From contig JBPBPL010000012.1 of NCBI GenBank assembly GCA_050954285.1, positions 118,642-182,641 of the forward strand: a stretch of 64,000 bases of DNA, written 5' to 3'. A model generated the notes under the pieces. It saw only the letters and a list, made by a program, of their open reading frames with translations. It made no database searches and was not told the origin of the DNA. This stretch comes from Mucilaginibacter_A sp050954285. GTDB taxonomy: Bacteria; Bacteroidota; Bacteroidia; Sphingobacteriales; Sphingobacteriaceae. A program made the position numbers and the translations under genes. Every line of letters starts with the position of its first letter. Positions within the stretch are counted from its first letter, which is position 1. Positions 51,637 through 60,542 of this stretch are shown here, one piece after another.

Positions 51637-53202
51637 TTAAAAAGGAACTTCATCTTCCGAATCATGATCATTCATCCGGGAAGGTTTAATGATAAAGTTA
51701 TTTGGTTTTTCAAACTCTTTGGAAGGTGTTAAACCGGCCGACGGACTTGGTGCAAAATCTCCGGAATTATCATCCAAATCGGTAAACTTTACATATTTTC
51801 CTACAAATTTCAATCGTACACGACCGGTTTCACCATTACGGTGTTTCGCAATGATAATTTCGCCCACACCTTGCGTCGGATTATTATCTTCGTCAAATTC
51901 CAGTCCGTAATATTCAGGGCGATATAAAAATAAAACCATATCTGCATCCTGTTCGATTGAACCAGATTCCCGCAAATCGGACAACATCGGCCGTTTTGAT
52001 CCGCCCGGGCGATTTTCTACTGCACGGCTCAACTGTGAAAGTGCAATCACCGGAACATTCAATTCTTTAGCAACAGATTTTAGTGCCCTGGAAATACTAC
52101 CGATTTCCTGCTCCCGGTTGCCGCCGCCTTTTCCTTCGCCTTTTCCCTGCATCAATTGCAAATAATCAATAATGATTAGCTGGATATCATGTTGAGATTT
52201 CAGCCTTCTGCATTTTGCCCTGAATTCAAAAATATTCAGTGCTGGCGTATCATCAATAATTAAAGGTGCCTGCTCCAAACGGCCAATTTTTGAGTGGATT
52301 TGCTGCCATTCCCAATCCTCCAGATTACCTTTTCTGATTTTTTCCTGTTCGATATGCGTCTCCCCGGAAACTAAACGGTTTACCAACTGAATGGATGACA
52401 TCTCCAAAGAAAAAACCACTACCGGACGGTTAAAATCAACAGCCGCGTTGCGCGCGCAGCTCAACACAAAAGCTGTTTTTCCCATTGCCGGCCGCGCAGC
52501 AATAATTACCAGATCAGATTTTTGCCAGCCGGAAGTCATCCGGTCCAGATCTGTAAAACCGGAGGCAACGCCTGTCAAGCCATCCTTTTTATTTTTTAAA
52601 AGCTCCATTTCCTTCAGCGTTTCATGCATCAAGTCGTCCATTTTACGGGAATCGCGACGGAGGTTGTTTTGGGCAATATCAAACAGGTTTTTTTCGGCTT
52701 TATCCAAAAGATCCAAAACGTCTGTCGTATCTTCATAAGCCTGACTGATTACTTCTGTAGAAATCCGGATCAGTTCCCGCTGTAAAAATTTTTGAATAAT
52801 AATCCTTGAGTGGAACTCAATATTTGCTGCCGAAGCCACACGGTTCGTCAGTTCGGTAATGTAATAGGCACCACCGATCATTTCCAGATCGCCTTGCTGA
52901 CGAAGCTGAGCAGTAACGGTCAAAATATCAACCGGCGAAGTTTTTTCAAATAGTGTTTTTATCGCTGTAAAAATCTTCTGGTGGCTGTCGCGATAAAAAA
53001 CTTCCGGCTTCAAAATGTCAATTACAGAAGACAAAGCATCTTTTTCAAGCATCAATGCACCTAAAACCGCCTCTTCCAAATCGGTGGCCTGCGGTTGCAG
53101 TTTCCCCAAATTTCCGCCCAAAGCCGGACTGGTAAATTTTGTGCGCCGGTCGTTATTGTAAGTGCCTGATCTGCTTGAATTGTTTTCGCCTTCTGAACTC
53201 AT
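51637..53202 (-). CDS. dnaB: Replicative DNA helicase DnaB
   Basis: About 521 residues from ATG 53202 (MSSEGENNSSRSG). The N-terminal domain starts around LQPQATDLEEAVLGALMLEKDAL. Walker A is ARPAMGKTAF (about 235-244), Walker B IIIDYLQLM (about 346-354), and the C-terminal SQLSRAVE and RESGSIEQDADMV blocks are intact. No intein. The C-terminus has a Bacteroidota-type acidic tail. Its upstream region contains a cluster of DnaA-box-like 9-mers. Confidence 0.96.
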   Translation of the reverse strand: MSSEGENNSSRSGTYNNDRRTKFTSPALGGNLGKLQPQATDLEEAVLGALMLEKDALSSVIDILKPEVFYRDSHQKIFTAIKTLFEKTSPVDILTVTAQLRQQGDLEMIGGAYYITELTNRVASAANIEFHSRIIIQKFLQRELIRISTEVISQAYEDTTDVLDLLDKAEKNLFDIAQNNLRRDSRKMDDLMHETLKEMELLKNKKDGLTGVASGFTDLDRMTSGWQKSDLVIIAARPAMGKTAFVLSCARNAAVDFNRPVVVFSLEMSSIQLVNRLVSGETHIEQEKIRKGNLEDWEWQQIHSKIGRLEQAPLIIDDTPALNIFEFRAKCRRLKSQHDIQLIIIDYLQLMQGKGEGKGGGNREQEIGSISRALKSVAKELNVPVIALSQLSRAVENRPGGSKRPMLSDLRESGSIEQDADMVLFLYRPEYYGLEFDEDNNPTQGVGEIIIAKHRNGETGRVRLKFVGKYVKFTDLDDNSGDFAPSPSAGLTPSKEFEKPNNFIIKPSRMNDHDSEDEVPF

Positions 53203-53339
53203 AACATCAAAATTAAGCAAAATTGAGCGGTTTGCATTTTACGGTAGCCAACATTCTGTTTCAATACTCCTTCTGATACTGATTTTGAGTTGGTTATAAT
53301 TTCAACTTGATTTTTATTTATTCATTTCTCCACAATTTC

Positions 53340-53405
53340 TGTTGATAACCTGTTGATAATTATTATTAATAACTAATTATCAACAACTTAACTGTATGTT
53401 GATAA
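53340..53405. other. Cluster of four DnaA-box-like sites in AT-rich DNA
   Basis: TGTTGATAA at 53340-53348, 53351-53359 and 53397-53405, and its complement TTATCAACA at 53377-53385. Each differs by one base from the DnaA box TTATCCACA. The DNA between sites is almost pure A/T (AATTATTATTAATAACTAAT). It lies in the dnaB/rlmB divergent spacer. Candidate DnaA-regulated dnaB promoter or an origin-like region. Confidence 0.5.
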
Positions 53406-53432
53406 CTGTTTTTAATGTGTATAATTTAGGTT

Positions 53433-53446
53433 GATAAAAGAAGCAT
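53433..53446 (+). repeat. Dispersed motif, TC type, single copy
   Basis: GATAAAAGAAGCAT preceded by ATAATTTAGGTT, an extended copy near the rlmB promoter region. Confidence 0.75.
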
Positions 53447-53509
53447 TCTGTATTTGCAACAAGAACGCAGCTTAATTTATCGTTACTTTCGCAGCCAAAT
53501 AAATAAAAA

Positions 53510-54280
53510 ATGATGCACCGCCCACAATTTAAAAAGGAAAGCAGCCAGATGGTTTTTGGAATCCGCGCCGTGATGGAAGCGATCCGTTCCGGGAAAGAAA
53601 TTGAAGCCTTATATATGCAGCGCGGTTTGGGCGGAGAATTATTTCAGGAATTCAAAACTGTTTTAAACAAATATCAGATTATGGCACAACAGGTTCCAGT
53701 AGAAAAACTGAACCGGATCACCCCAAAAAACCACCAGGGAATTATTGCGGTAATTTCTGAAATTACGTATCAGAAAATTGAAGATTTGATTCCGCAGATC
53801 TATGAAAGGGGAGAAGTGCCGCTGATTTTAGTGCTGGATAGCATTACGGATGTGCGCAACATGGGCGCCATTGCGCGTACGGCAGAATGTGCTGGTGTTC
53901 AGGCAATTGTGATTCCGGCTAAAGGCTCGGCACAAATTAATTCGGATGCGATTAAAACTTCGGCTGGCGCATTGTATCAGATTCCGGTTTGCCGTCATCC
54001 AAATTTGCTGCAAACCGTTCAGTTTTTGCAGGCTTCTGGTTTACAACTGGTTTGTTGTACCGAGAAAACTTCCGACGATATTTATAAACCCGATTACACG
54101 GCTCCTACAGCCATCATTATGGGTTCGGAAGAAGATGGAATTGGTAATGAATTGATTCGTATTGCAGATCATCTGGCCAAAATCCCGATGTTTGGTCAGA
54201 TAGAATCTTTGAATGTATCGGTTTCTACCGGCGTAATTTTGTATGAAGCGATCCGGCAGCGGATAAATATCAAAAATTAA
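53510..54280 (+). CDS. rlmB: 23S rRNA (guanosine-2'-O-)-methyltransferase RlmB (SpoU family)
   Basis: 256 residues. An N-terminal L30e-like substrate domain (about 10-85) is followed by the SPOUT domain with motifs DSITDVRNMGAIARTAECAG (about 109-128), IIMGSEEDGIGNEL (about 203-216) and SLNVSVSTGVILYEAIRQR (about 233-251), which form the trefoil knot. Single gene ending at a motif-palindrome terminator. An ATG at 53513 is an equal alternative start. Confidence 0.93.
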   Translation: MMHRPQFKKESSQMVFGIRAVMEAIRSGKEIEALYMQRGLGGELFQEFKTVLNKYQIMAQQVPVEKLNRITPKNHQGIIAVISEITYQKIEDLIPQIYERGEVPLILVLDSITDVRNMGAIARTAECAGVQAIVIPAKGSAQINSDAIKTSAGALYQIPVCRHPNLLQTVQFLQASGLQLVCCTEKTSDDIYKPDYTAPTAIIMGSEEDGIGNELIRIADHLAKIPMFGQIESLNVSVSTGVILYEAIRQRINIKN

Positions 54281-54297
54281 AATAAAGCAAAAAAATA

Positions 54298-54337
54298 GGT
54301 GATAAAAGAAGCATCAGCTGATGCTTCTTTTATCACC
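54298..54337. terminator. 40-base perfect palindrome of two dispersed motifs
   Basis: GATAAAAGAAGCAT and ATGCTTCTTTTATC meet GCAT-inward around CAGCTG; the flanks GGT and ACC also pair, giving 20-base arms with no mismatch. It lies 18 bases after rlmB and 25 bases after manC (convergent). The A/T-rich stem ends give T runs in both directions, so terminator action is likely. Confidence 0.85.
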
Positions 54338-54361
54338 CACAATATCAACTGTTAAGCTTAT

Positions 54362-55447
54362 TTAAATATAAACGGTTCCAAATTTTTGCTTCACATCAGC
54401 CACCACTTTTTTCACGTTCTGCTCCTGGTCGCGCGGGCAAATCAGCAAGGTATTGTTTGCTTCAACCACAATATAATCATTTAAACCCTGGATAATGACC
54501 AGTTTTTCTTCCGGCACATTTACCATGCAATTGCTTGATTCATAAAGGATTACTTTTTCTGAAGGAATTGCGGCATTCCCTTCTTTGTCTTTTTCTGCCA
54601 GTTGATAAATGGAGGCCCAGGTACCCAGATCAGACCAGCCAAATTCGGAAGGAAGCACATATACGTTGTCGGCCTTTTCCATGATCCCATAATCAATCGA
54701 AATGTTGGTGCATTGCTGATAAACCTGCGAAACGTAAGCTTTTTCGGCATCGGTATTGTAAACCCCATCTGCTTCTTCAAAAATTTCGTGCATTTCGGGT
54801 AGATATTGTTTAAAAGCCTGCGTAATGGCTTTGGCCGTCCACACAAAAATTCCGGCATTCCATAAAAAATCACCGCTCTGGATAAAAGTAGTGGCAATTT
54901 CTAAAGTTGGTTTTTCGGTGAAGGTTTTTACCTTATAAAAAGAGCTATCAATTACATTTTCAGTGTATTGAATATATCCGTAGCCAGTATCCGGACGTGA
55001 TGGTTTAATGCCCAGCGTTATCAGGCATTGGTGTGTTTGGGCGGTTTCCAAAGATTGGTTAATGGTGCTGACAAAACCGGCTTCGTCCAAAATTAAATGA
55101 TCGGAAGGTGCAACAATAATTACAGCATCGGGATTTCCGTTCATGATTTTGAAGCAGCCGTAAGCCACGCAAGGCGCCGTATTTCTCATTACAGGTTCGC
55201 CCAAAATCTGACTGTATTCCATATCCGGCAATTGCGTTTTTACCAGTTCAATATAGCTATCGTTGGTTACAACGTAAATATTTTCTTTTGGACAGATCTT
55301 TAAAAATCGGTCATAAGTGCTCTGAATCAGTGTTTTACCGGTTCCTAAAATATCGATAAATTGTTTGGGATAAGAAGTTCTGCTGATGGGCCAGAAACGG
55401 CTGCCGATGCCTCCTGCCATAATAATGGCATAATAATTCTTATTCAT
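54362..55447 (-). CDS. manC: Mannose-1-phosphate guanylyltransferase
   Basis: 361 residues, so the single-domain form without the mannose-6-phosphate isomerase fusion. IMAGGIGSRFWPISRTSYPKQF (about 9-30) is the GTP-binding signature; IIVAPSDHLI (about 109-118) and FTEKPTLEIA (about 165-174) follow. Makes GDP-mannose for polysaccharide and O-antigen precursors. Single gene. Confidence 0.94.
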   Translation of the reverse strand: MNKNYYAIIMAGGIGSRFWPISRTSYPKQFIDILGTGKTLIQSTYDRFLKICPKENIYVVTNDSYIELVKTQLPDMEYSQILGEPVMRNTAPCVAYGCFKIMNGNPDAVIIVAPSDHLILDEAGFVSTINQSLETAQTHQCLITLGIKPSRPDTGYGYIQYTENVIDSSFYKVKTFTEKPTLEIATTFIQSGDFLWNAGIFVWTAKAITQAFKQYLPEMHEIFEEADGVYNTDAEKAYVSQVYQQCTNISIDYGIMEKADNVYVLPSEFGWSDLGTWASIYQLAEKDKEGNAAIPSEKVILYESSNCMVNVPEEKLVIIQGLNDYIVVEANNTLLICPRDQEQNVKKVVADVKQKFGTVYI

Positions 55448-55579
55448 ATGAGTTTAGTTACGATCAATATTTGTGATGTGAAGATGTGAAAAATATATTA
55501 ATTACAAATGATTTGTTCAAAAGCCTTTTGTACGCAAAACAGGAAATTATTCCTTGTTTTTAGATAGAAGTTTTGCAGC

Positions 55580-55593
55580 ATACTGTTTTTATC
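55580..55593 (-). repeat. Dispersed motif, GT type, single copy
   Basis: ATACTGTTTTTATC followed by GGGCAAAAAAGTTAAA, 90 bases before the recQ start. Confidence 0.75.
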
Positions 55594-55683
55594 GGGCAAA
55601 AAAGTTAAATTCGCATACGATTTTTCTTTCAATTAATATATTTTAAATTGAAAGTTAATAAATAAATAATATTTAAGGAGATA

Positions 55684-57876
55684 ATGACAGAGATAAAAAA
55701 ATCGCTGTTTGATAATTTACAAAACTTTTTCGGTTTTAATAATTTCAAAGGTGATCAGGAAGTAATCATAGAAAACATACTGGCAGATAAAGATACATTT
55801 GTAATCATGCCAACCGGCGGTGGTAAATCCATGTGTTACCAACTGCCAGCACTGATGAGTGAAGGCACAGCAATCGTAATTTCCCCGCTGATTGCACTGA
55901 TGAAAAACCAGGTTGACCAACTTCGTTCTTTTGGAGGAACAGATAGCATTGCTCATTTCCTCAATTCATCACTCAATAAAACAGAAATTGCCAAGGTAAA
56001 AGAAGATGTGGTTTCCGGTAAAACCAAGTTGCTTTATGTAGCTCCGGAATCTTTGACCAAACAGGAAAATATTGAGTTTTTACAGCTGATCAAAATTTCT
56101 TTTGTTTCGGTAGATGAGGCGCATTGTATTTCAGAATGGGGCCATGATTTCCGGCCGGAATACCGCAAAATTCGCCAGGTAATCAGCAATATCGGCGAAA
56201 ATATTCCAATTATCGCTTTAACAGCAACCGCAACGCCAAAAGTGCAGCAGGATATCCAGAAAAACCTGCAAATGAACAACGCGTTGCTGTATAAATCATC
56301 TTTCAACCGTACCAATTTATATTATGAAGTACGCGCCAAACGAAACGTGATCAAAGAGATTGTGCGTTTTGTAAAACAGCACCAAGGAAAATCAGGGATT
56401 ATTTACTGTCTTAGCCGTAAAAAAGTAGAAGAAGTTGCAGAAGCTTTGAGCCTAAATGGAATCAAAGCTTTGCCTTATCATGCGGGTTTGGATCCGAAAG
56501 TTCGTGCCGATACGCAGGACAAATTCCTGATGGAAGATGTGGATGTGATTGTGGCCACGATTGCTTTTGGGATGGGAATTGATAAACCGGATGTGCGCTA
56601 CGTAATTCACCACGATGTGCCGAAAAGCATGGAAGGTTATTACCAGGAAACCGGCCGTGCCGGCCGTGATGGCGGCGAAGGGATTTGTCTGTCTTTTTAT
56701 TCTGAAAAAGACATTGATAAACTGCAGAAGTTTATGAAAGACAAGCCGGTTGCAGAACGCGAAATCGGCACACAGATTTTGAAAGAAGTTATTGATTATG
56801 CGGAATCTGCGGTTTGCCGCCGACAGCAAATCCTGCATTACTTTGGTGAAAACTTTGATGCCAAAAATTGCCACAACATGTGCGATAACTGCCGGGCACA
56901 AAAAGAATTTTTCAGTGTAGAAGCACCGCTGAAAAAAGCTTTAAACCTGATTGTAAAGCTGGGCGAGAAGTTTGATGACTTTCACATCATCAGTGTTTTA
57001 ATGGGCGTTGATAATCCGCAGATTCATAACTACGAACATCATTTGCTGCCCGAATTTGGTTCCGGGATCGAAGAAGGCGAAAACCTTTGGAAATCGTTGA
57101 TGCGCCAGGCCCTGCTTAACAACTTCCTGACAAAGGATATTGATTATTACGGTTTGCTCCGGCTAACGGATAGTGGAAAAGGTTATCTGACAGACCCTTA
57201 CGAATTAAAATGGGTTTTGAACAGGCCAATGGGTGCAACCGATGATGATGCTGAAGATGATTCGCCACAGGGTTCTGCTGTTTTGGATATGCAGCTTTTG
57301 CAGATGCTGAAAGATTTGTGCAAAAAAGTGGCCAAGCAAAAAAAACTACCGCCTTTTGTGATCTTTTCAGAACCGTCTTTGGAAGAAATGTGCCTCCATT
57401 ATCCGATCAACATGGAAGAATTGAAGCAGATTTCGGGTGTTGGTTCCGGTAAAGCTTTAAAATTTGGTGCTCCGTTTATCGAGATGATCAAAAAGTATGT
57501 GGAAGAAAACGACATTGACCGTCCGATTGATCTAGTAATTAAAAGTGCGGCCAATAAATCTGCCATTAAGGTTTCCATTATCCAAAATATCGACCGGCAT
57601 ATTGCGCTGGAAGATATTGCTTCGTCCAAAGGCTTATCTTACGAAGATATTTTGCGCGAAATCGAATCCATCGTTAATTCCGGCACCAAACTTAATTTGA
57701 GTTATTATATTGATGATGTGATTGATGAAGACCGCCAGGAAGAAGTTTTTGATTACTTCCGTTCTGCAGAAGCAGATTCGCTGGAAGATGCTTTAAAAGA
57801 ATTAGGTTCTGATGATTATACGCATGAAGAACTGCAGTTGATGCGCATTAAATTTATGTCTGAATTAGGAAATTAG
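55684..57876 (+). CDS. recQ: ATP-dependent DNA helicase RecQ
   Basis: 730 residues. Walker A MPTGGGKSMCYQLPA (about 39-53), DEAH box VDEAHCISEWGHDFRPEY (about 139-156), motif VI YYQETGRAGRDG (about 319-330). The RQC zinc site is C-x16-C-x3-C-x2-C (about 379-403, NCHNMCDNC), followed by winged helix and an HRDC domain (about 530-610). The tail beyond HRDC (about 620-730) is longer than in E. coli RecQ and has a helical wHTH-like part. GGAG at 55677-55680 is one of the few Shine-Dalgarno-like sites here. Confidence 0.95.
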   Translation: MTEIKKSLFDNLQNFFGFNNFKGDQEVIIENILADKDTFVIMPTGGGKSMCYQLPALMSEGTAIVISPLIALMKNQVDQLRSFGGTDSIAHFLNSSLNKTEIAKVKEDVVSGKTKLLYVAPESLTKQENIEFLQLIKISFVSVDEAHCISEWGHDFRPEYRKIRQVISNIGENIPIIALTATATPKVQQDIQKNLQMNNALLYKSSFNRTNLYYEVRAKRNVIKEIVRFVKQHQGKSGIIYCLSRKKVEEVAEALSLNGIKALPYHAGLDPKVRADTQDKFLMEDVDVIVATIAFGMGIDKPDVRYVIHHDVPKSMEGYYQETGRAGRDGGEGICLSFYSEKDIDKLQKFMKDKPVAEREIGTQILKEVIDYAESAVCRRQQILHYFGENFDAKNCHNMCDNCRAQKEFFSVEAPLKKALNLIVKLGEKFDDFHIISVLMGVDNPQIHNYEHHLLPEFGSGIEEGENLWKSLMRQALLNNFLTKDIDYYGLLRLTDSGKGYLTDPYELKWVLNRPMGATDDDAEDDSPQGSAVLDMQLLQMLKDLCKKVAKQKKLPPFVIFSEPSLEEMCLHYPINMEELKQISGVGSGKALKFGAPFIEMIKKYVEENDIDRPIDLVIKSAANKSAIKVSIIQNIDRHIALEDIASSKGLSYEDILREIESIVNSGTKLNLSYYIDDVIDEDRQEEVFDYFRSAEADSLEDALKELGSDDYTHEELQLMRIKFMSELGN

Positions 57877-57936
57877 ATTGGTAAAAGAAGCATTGAAATT
57901 GAAGGTTGAATTTCAATGCTTCTTTTACCAATCTAA
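57873..57936. terminator. 28-base-arm hairpin from two dispersed motifs
   Basis: Arms 57873-57900 and 57909-57936 pair perfectly around an 8-base loop. Core GTAAAAGAAGCAT plus outer TTAGATTG and inner TGAAATT sequences are all complementary. The recQ stop codon (57874-57876) is inside the left arm. Convergent with the PorE-like gene. A third, unpaired copy follows at 57966-57978. Confidence 0.88.
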
Positions 57937-57965
57937 ATTTGGTATTCTATCTTTAAAAAACAAGG

Positions 57966-57978
57966 GTAAAAGAAGCAT
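57966..57978 (+). repeat. Dispersed motif, TC type, single copy
   Basis: GTAAAAGAAGCAT, 25 bases beyond the PorE-like gene's stop in that gene's sense. Confidence 0.75.
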
Positions 57979-58002
57979 CAGTCAGGTTTTCTAAACAAAT
58001 CT

Positions 58003-59913
58003 TCAAAAGGAAACAATCTTAAATTCCGTTCTTCTGTTGCGGCTGCGGCCTTCTTCCGTAGTATTTGGGGCGACGAACTGCATTGCGCCATAACCTTTAA
58101 AAGTGAGTTTGGCAGGAGTAATTTTATTCGCGATTAAATATTGATAAACGGCTTTTGCCCGATTTTCTGAAAGCAACTGGTTGGATTTTGCATCGCCCAC
58201 ATTATCTGTAAAACCGGAAATCTCGATGGTAACTTTTGGGTTGAGATTTAAAAAAGCAATCAGTTTTTCCAGTTCTGATTTTGATTCCGGCTTCAGCGTA
58301 AACTTATTGGTATCGAAAAAGATATTTCGCAAAACCGATTTTTTTCCGGCTTCAATTGCCTGCAAGCTTACCTCAATTACAAATGGTTTTTCAGTATTTT
58401 GTCCTGTGAGCGAAAAATTCTCCGAATAAAACAAATAGCCCGGACGTGAAATATTCAACCCATAATCTTTGCCGGTGGGTAATGTAGCCAGAAAATTACC
58501 CTGGTTTAGTGCATTTACATTCTGAAAAATGGTTTGGTTGGTTTTCAAATCCACAATTTGCACATCCGCATCAATTGCCTGTTTGCTGCGTGCATCTTTT
58601 ACCGTACCTTTTACATAAGTTACCACGTTTGGCCGCAGCTTTTCGGGCAGCTCAAAAGTGTAAATATCATAACCGCCGGCACCTTTTAAATTGTTGGATG
58701 AGAAGAACGCATAACTGCCATTTGCGGTAAGCGTTAAGCCGTTTTCGTCTCCGCCAGAATTGATTGGATAACCCAGGTTTTCCGGTTTCTGCCATTTTCC
58801 GTCTTTGTCTTTCCGGCTCAGAAACAGATCTTTTCCACCCAGGCCCGGCCAGCCATTGGAGTTGAAATATAACGTCTGATCATCCGGATGGATAAACGGC
58901 GACTGCTCATCATAAGGTGTATTGATGTTTGGGCCGAGGTTTTCCGGTTCTGACCAGCCTTTATCCGTCAAATGCGACTTCCAAATATCATATCCGCCGT
59001 AACCACCTTTGCGCAAACTTACAAAATACAGCGTCCGGCCATCGGCACTGATGGAAGGCTGAGATTCCCAGCCCGGTGTATTAATTGGTTCGCCCAGGTT
59101 AAAAGGTTTATCCCAATCAGTACTGTTTTTATGGGATAAAAATATGTCGCATCTACCACGGCCATCCGGACGGTTGCAACCCGTAAAAAACAGATATTGG
59201 CCATCCTGCGTGAGCGATTGCGCACCTTCATTAAATTCCGGCGTATTTATTTTATTACTCAAGCCAGTAGCAGTTGCCCATTGTCCGTTTACTTTTTTGC
59301 TCTGATAAAAATCTTCATTGCTGCCAATTTTCCGGGTAAAAATAATGGTGCTTTCGTCCGCAGTTACATTTGGTAAATATTCATCTGCCGAAGAATTAAT
59401 GGCACCTCCCAAATTAACCGGTTTAAAATCTACGGGATGCTGCACGGCCTGCAAGCTGAAATCACAATCCACCAAAAGCTTTTGTGCCGTGGCGCGGTCT
59501 TTCGGCAAAATCTCGTTAAAAGCCAGATATTGCTGCAAAGTGGTTTTCGCTTCTGCATACTTGCCAAGCATAATATCCACATCGCCCAAATTTAAATAAA
59601 CCGCATGGTTGTAGTTTGAGTTGAGGGCAATTGTTCGTGTAAATTCGGCATAAGCCTCGGCGTTCCGGTGTTTGTAACGATAAACATTGCCCAATTGATT
59701 GTGCGCTTCGGCAAACTGTTCATCCGCAGCAATCGACTGGGTTAACTGCGTGATGGCCTGATCGTATTGCTGATAATTGATGCTTTCATTGGCGAGCGCA
59801 TAAAATTTGATCGCTTCTTTGTTATTGGTCGAATACTGCTTTTGAGAGAAGGCAGAGAAATTAAGACCAAGTGTAAAATTAAGGCATAAAAGAAGTATCC
59901 GCAGTTTTCGCAT
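58003..59913 (-). CDS. PorE-like TPR, beta-propeller (PD40), OmpA-domain protein
   Basis: 636 residues. The signal peptide (MRKLRILLLCLNFTLGLNFSAFS) is followed by TPRs (about 35-150), WD40/PD40-type propeller blades (about 165-420: YLPNVTADESTIIFTR, QSPFIHPDDQTLYF), a carboxypeptidase-regulatory-like domain (about 430-515) and an OmpA C-terminal peptidoglycan-binding domain (about 525-636: FDTNKFTLKPESKSELEKL, ISGFTDNVGD). That order is the layout of PorE of the type IX secretion system, but paralogues with the same layout are common. The signal peptide holds a motif copy (59885-59898). Confidence 0.88.
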   Translation of the reverse strand: MRKLRILLLCLNFTLGLNFSAFSQKQYSTNNKEAIKFYALANESINYQQYDQAITQLTQSIAADEQFAEAHNQLGNVYRYKHRNAEAYAEFTRTIALNSNYNHAVYLNLGDVDIMLGKYAEAKTTLQQYLAFNEILPKDRATAQKLLVDCDFSLQAVQHPVDFKPVNLGGAINSSADEYLPNVTADESTIIFTRKIGSNEDFYQSKKVNGQWATATGLSNKINTPEFNEGAQSLTQDGQYLFFTGCNRPDGRGRCDIFLSHKNSTDWDKPFNLGEPINTPGWESQPSISADGRTLYFVSLRKGGYGGYDIWKSHLTDKGWSEPENLGPNINTPYDEQSPFIHPDDQTLYFNSNGWPGLGGKDLFLSRKDKDGKWQKPENLGYPINSGGDENGLTLTANGSYAFFSSNNLKGAGGYDIYTFELPEKLRPNVVTYVKGTVKDARSKQAIDADVQIVDLKTNQTIFQNVNALNQGNFLATLPTGKDYGLNISRPGYLFYSENFSLTGQNTEKPFVIEVSLQAIEAGKKSVLRNIFFDTNKFTLKPESKSELEKLIAFLNLNPKVTIEISGFTDNVGDAKSNQLLSENRAKAVYQYLIANKITPAKLTFKGYGAMQFVAPNTTEEGRSRNRRTEFKIVSF

Positions 59914-59948
59914 AAGGAAGGTTTATACGAACCAAGTTAGAAATTTCT

Positions 59949-60542
59949 TTACGGAATGTTTAAATATTTATGTGTTTGCAGTGAGACTTCCCATTTCGGG
60001 TTTTGCATCACGTAATCTACAATCATCGGCGTAACGATGGAAGCTCTTGACCATTCCGGCTGCAAATACAGTTTGCAATTTGCAGAAACTAAAGCTGCAT
60101 GTTCTTCGGCCCATTTAAAATCCGACTGGTTAAAAACGATCACTTTCAATTCATCCGCAGCAGCCAAAACAGAAGGCGTTGGAGCTTTAAACTTTTTGGG
60201 CGAAAGACAGATCCAGTCCCAGTAACCAGAAATTGGATAAGCACCGGAAGTTTCAATAAACGTTCTGATACCTGCTGTTTTCAGTTCCGAAGTAAGATAA
60301 TCTAGGTTATAAATCAGCGGCTCGCCGCCGGTAATTACTACTGCTTTTGCAGGGTATTTTTTGGCATTTTCTACAATCGTATCGGCCGCCGTCATCGGAT
60401 GTTTGCTGGCATCCCAGCTTTCCTTTACATCACACCACGGGCAACCCACGTCGCATCCGCCCAAACGGATAAAATAAGCCGCTTTGCCGGTGTTAAACCC
60501 CTCACCCTGAATGGTATAAAATTCTTCCATCAGGGGAAGCAT
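59949..60542 (-). CDS. queE: 7-carboxy-7-deazaguanine synthase (radical SAM)
   Basis: About 197 residues from ATG 60542 (MLPLMEEFYTIQGEG), set by the family N-terminus; the frame is open 31 codons upstream but has no QueE-like sequence. Radical SAM cluster in GGCDVGCPWCD (CxxxCxxC, about 33-43), GGEPLIYNL (about 77-85), then the ETSGAYPI and LSPKKFKAP blocks. Forms the 7-deazaguanine core for queuosine. Divergent from the lipoprotein gene. Confidence 0.94.
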   Translation of the reverse strand: MLPLMEEFYTIQGEGFNTGKAAYFIRLGGCDVGCPWCDVKESWDASKHPMTAADTIVENAKKYPAKAVVITGGEPLIYNLDYLTSELKTAGIRTFIETSGAYPISGYWDWICLSPKKFKAPTPSVLAAADELKVIVFNQSDFKWAEEHAALVSANCKLYLQPEWSRASIVTPMIVDYVMQNPKWEVSLQTHKYLNIP

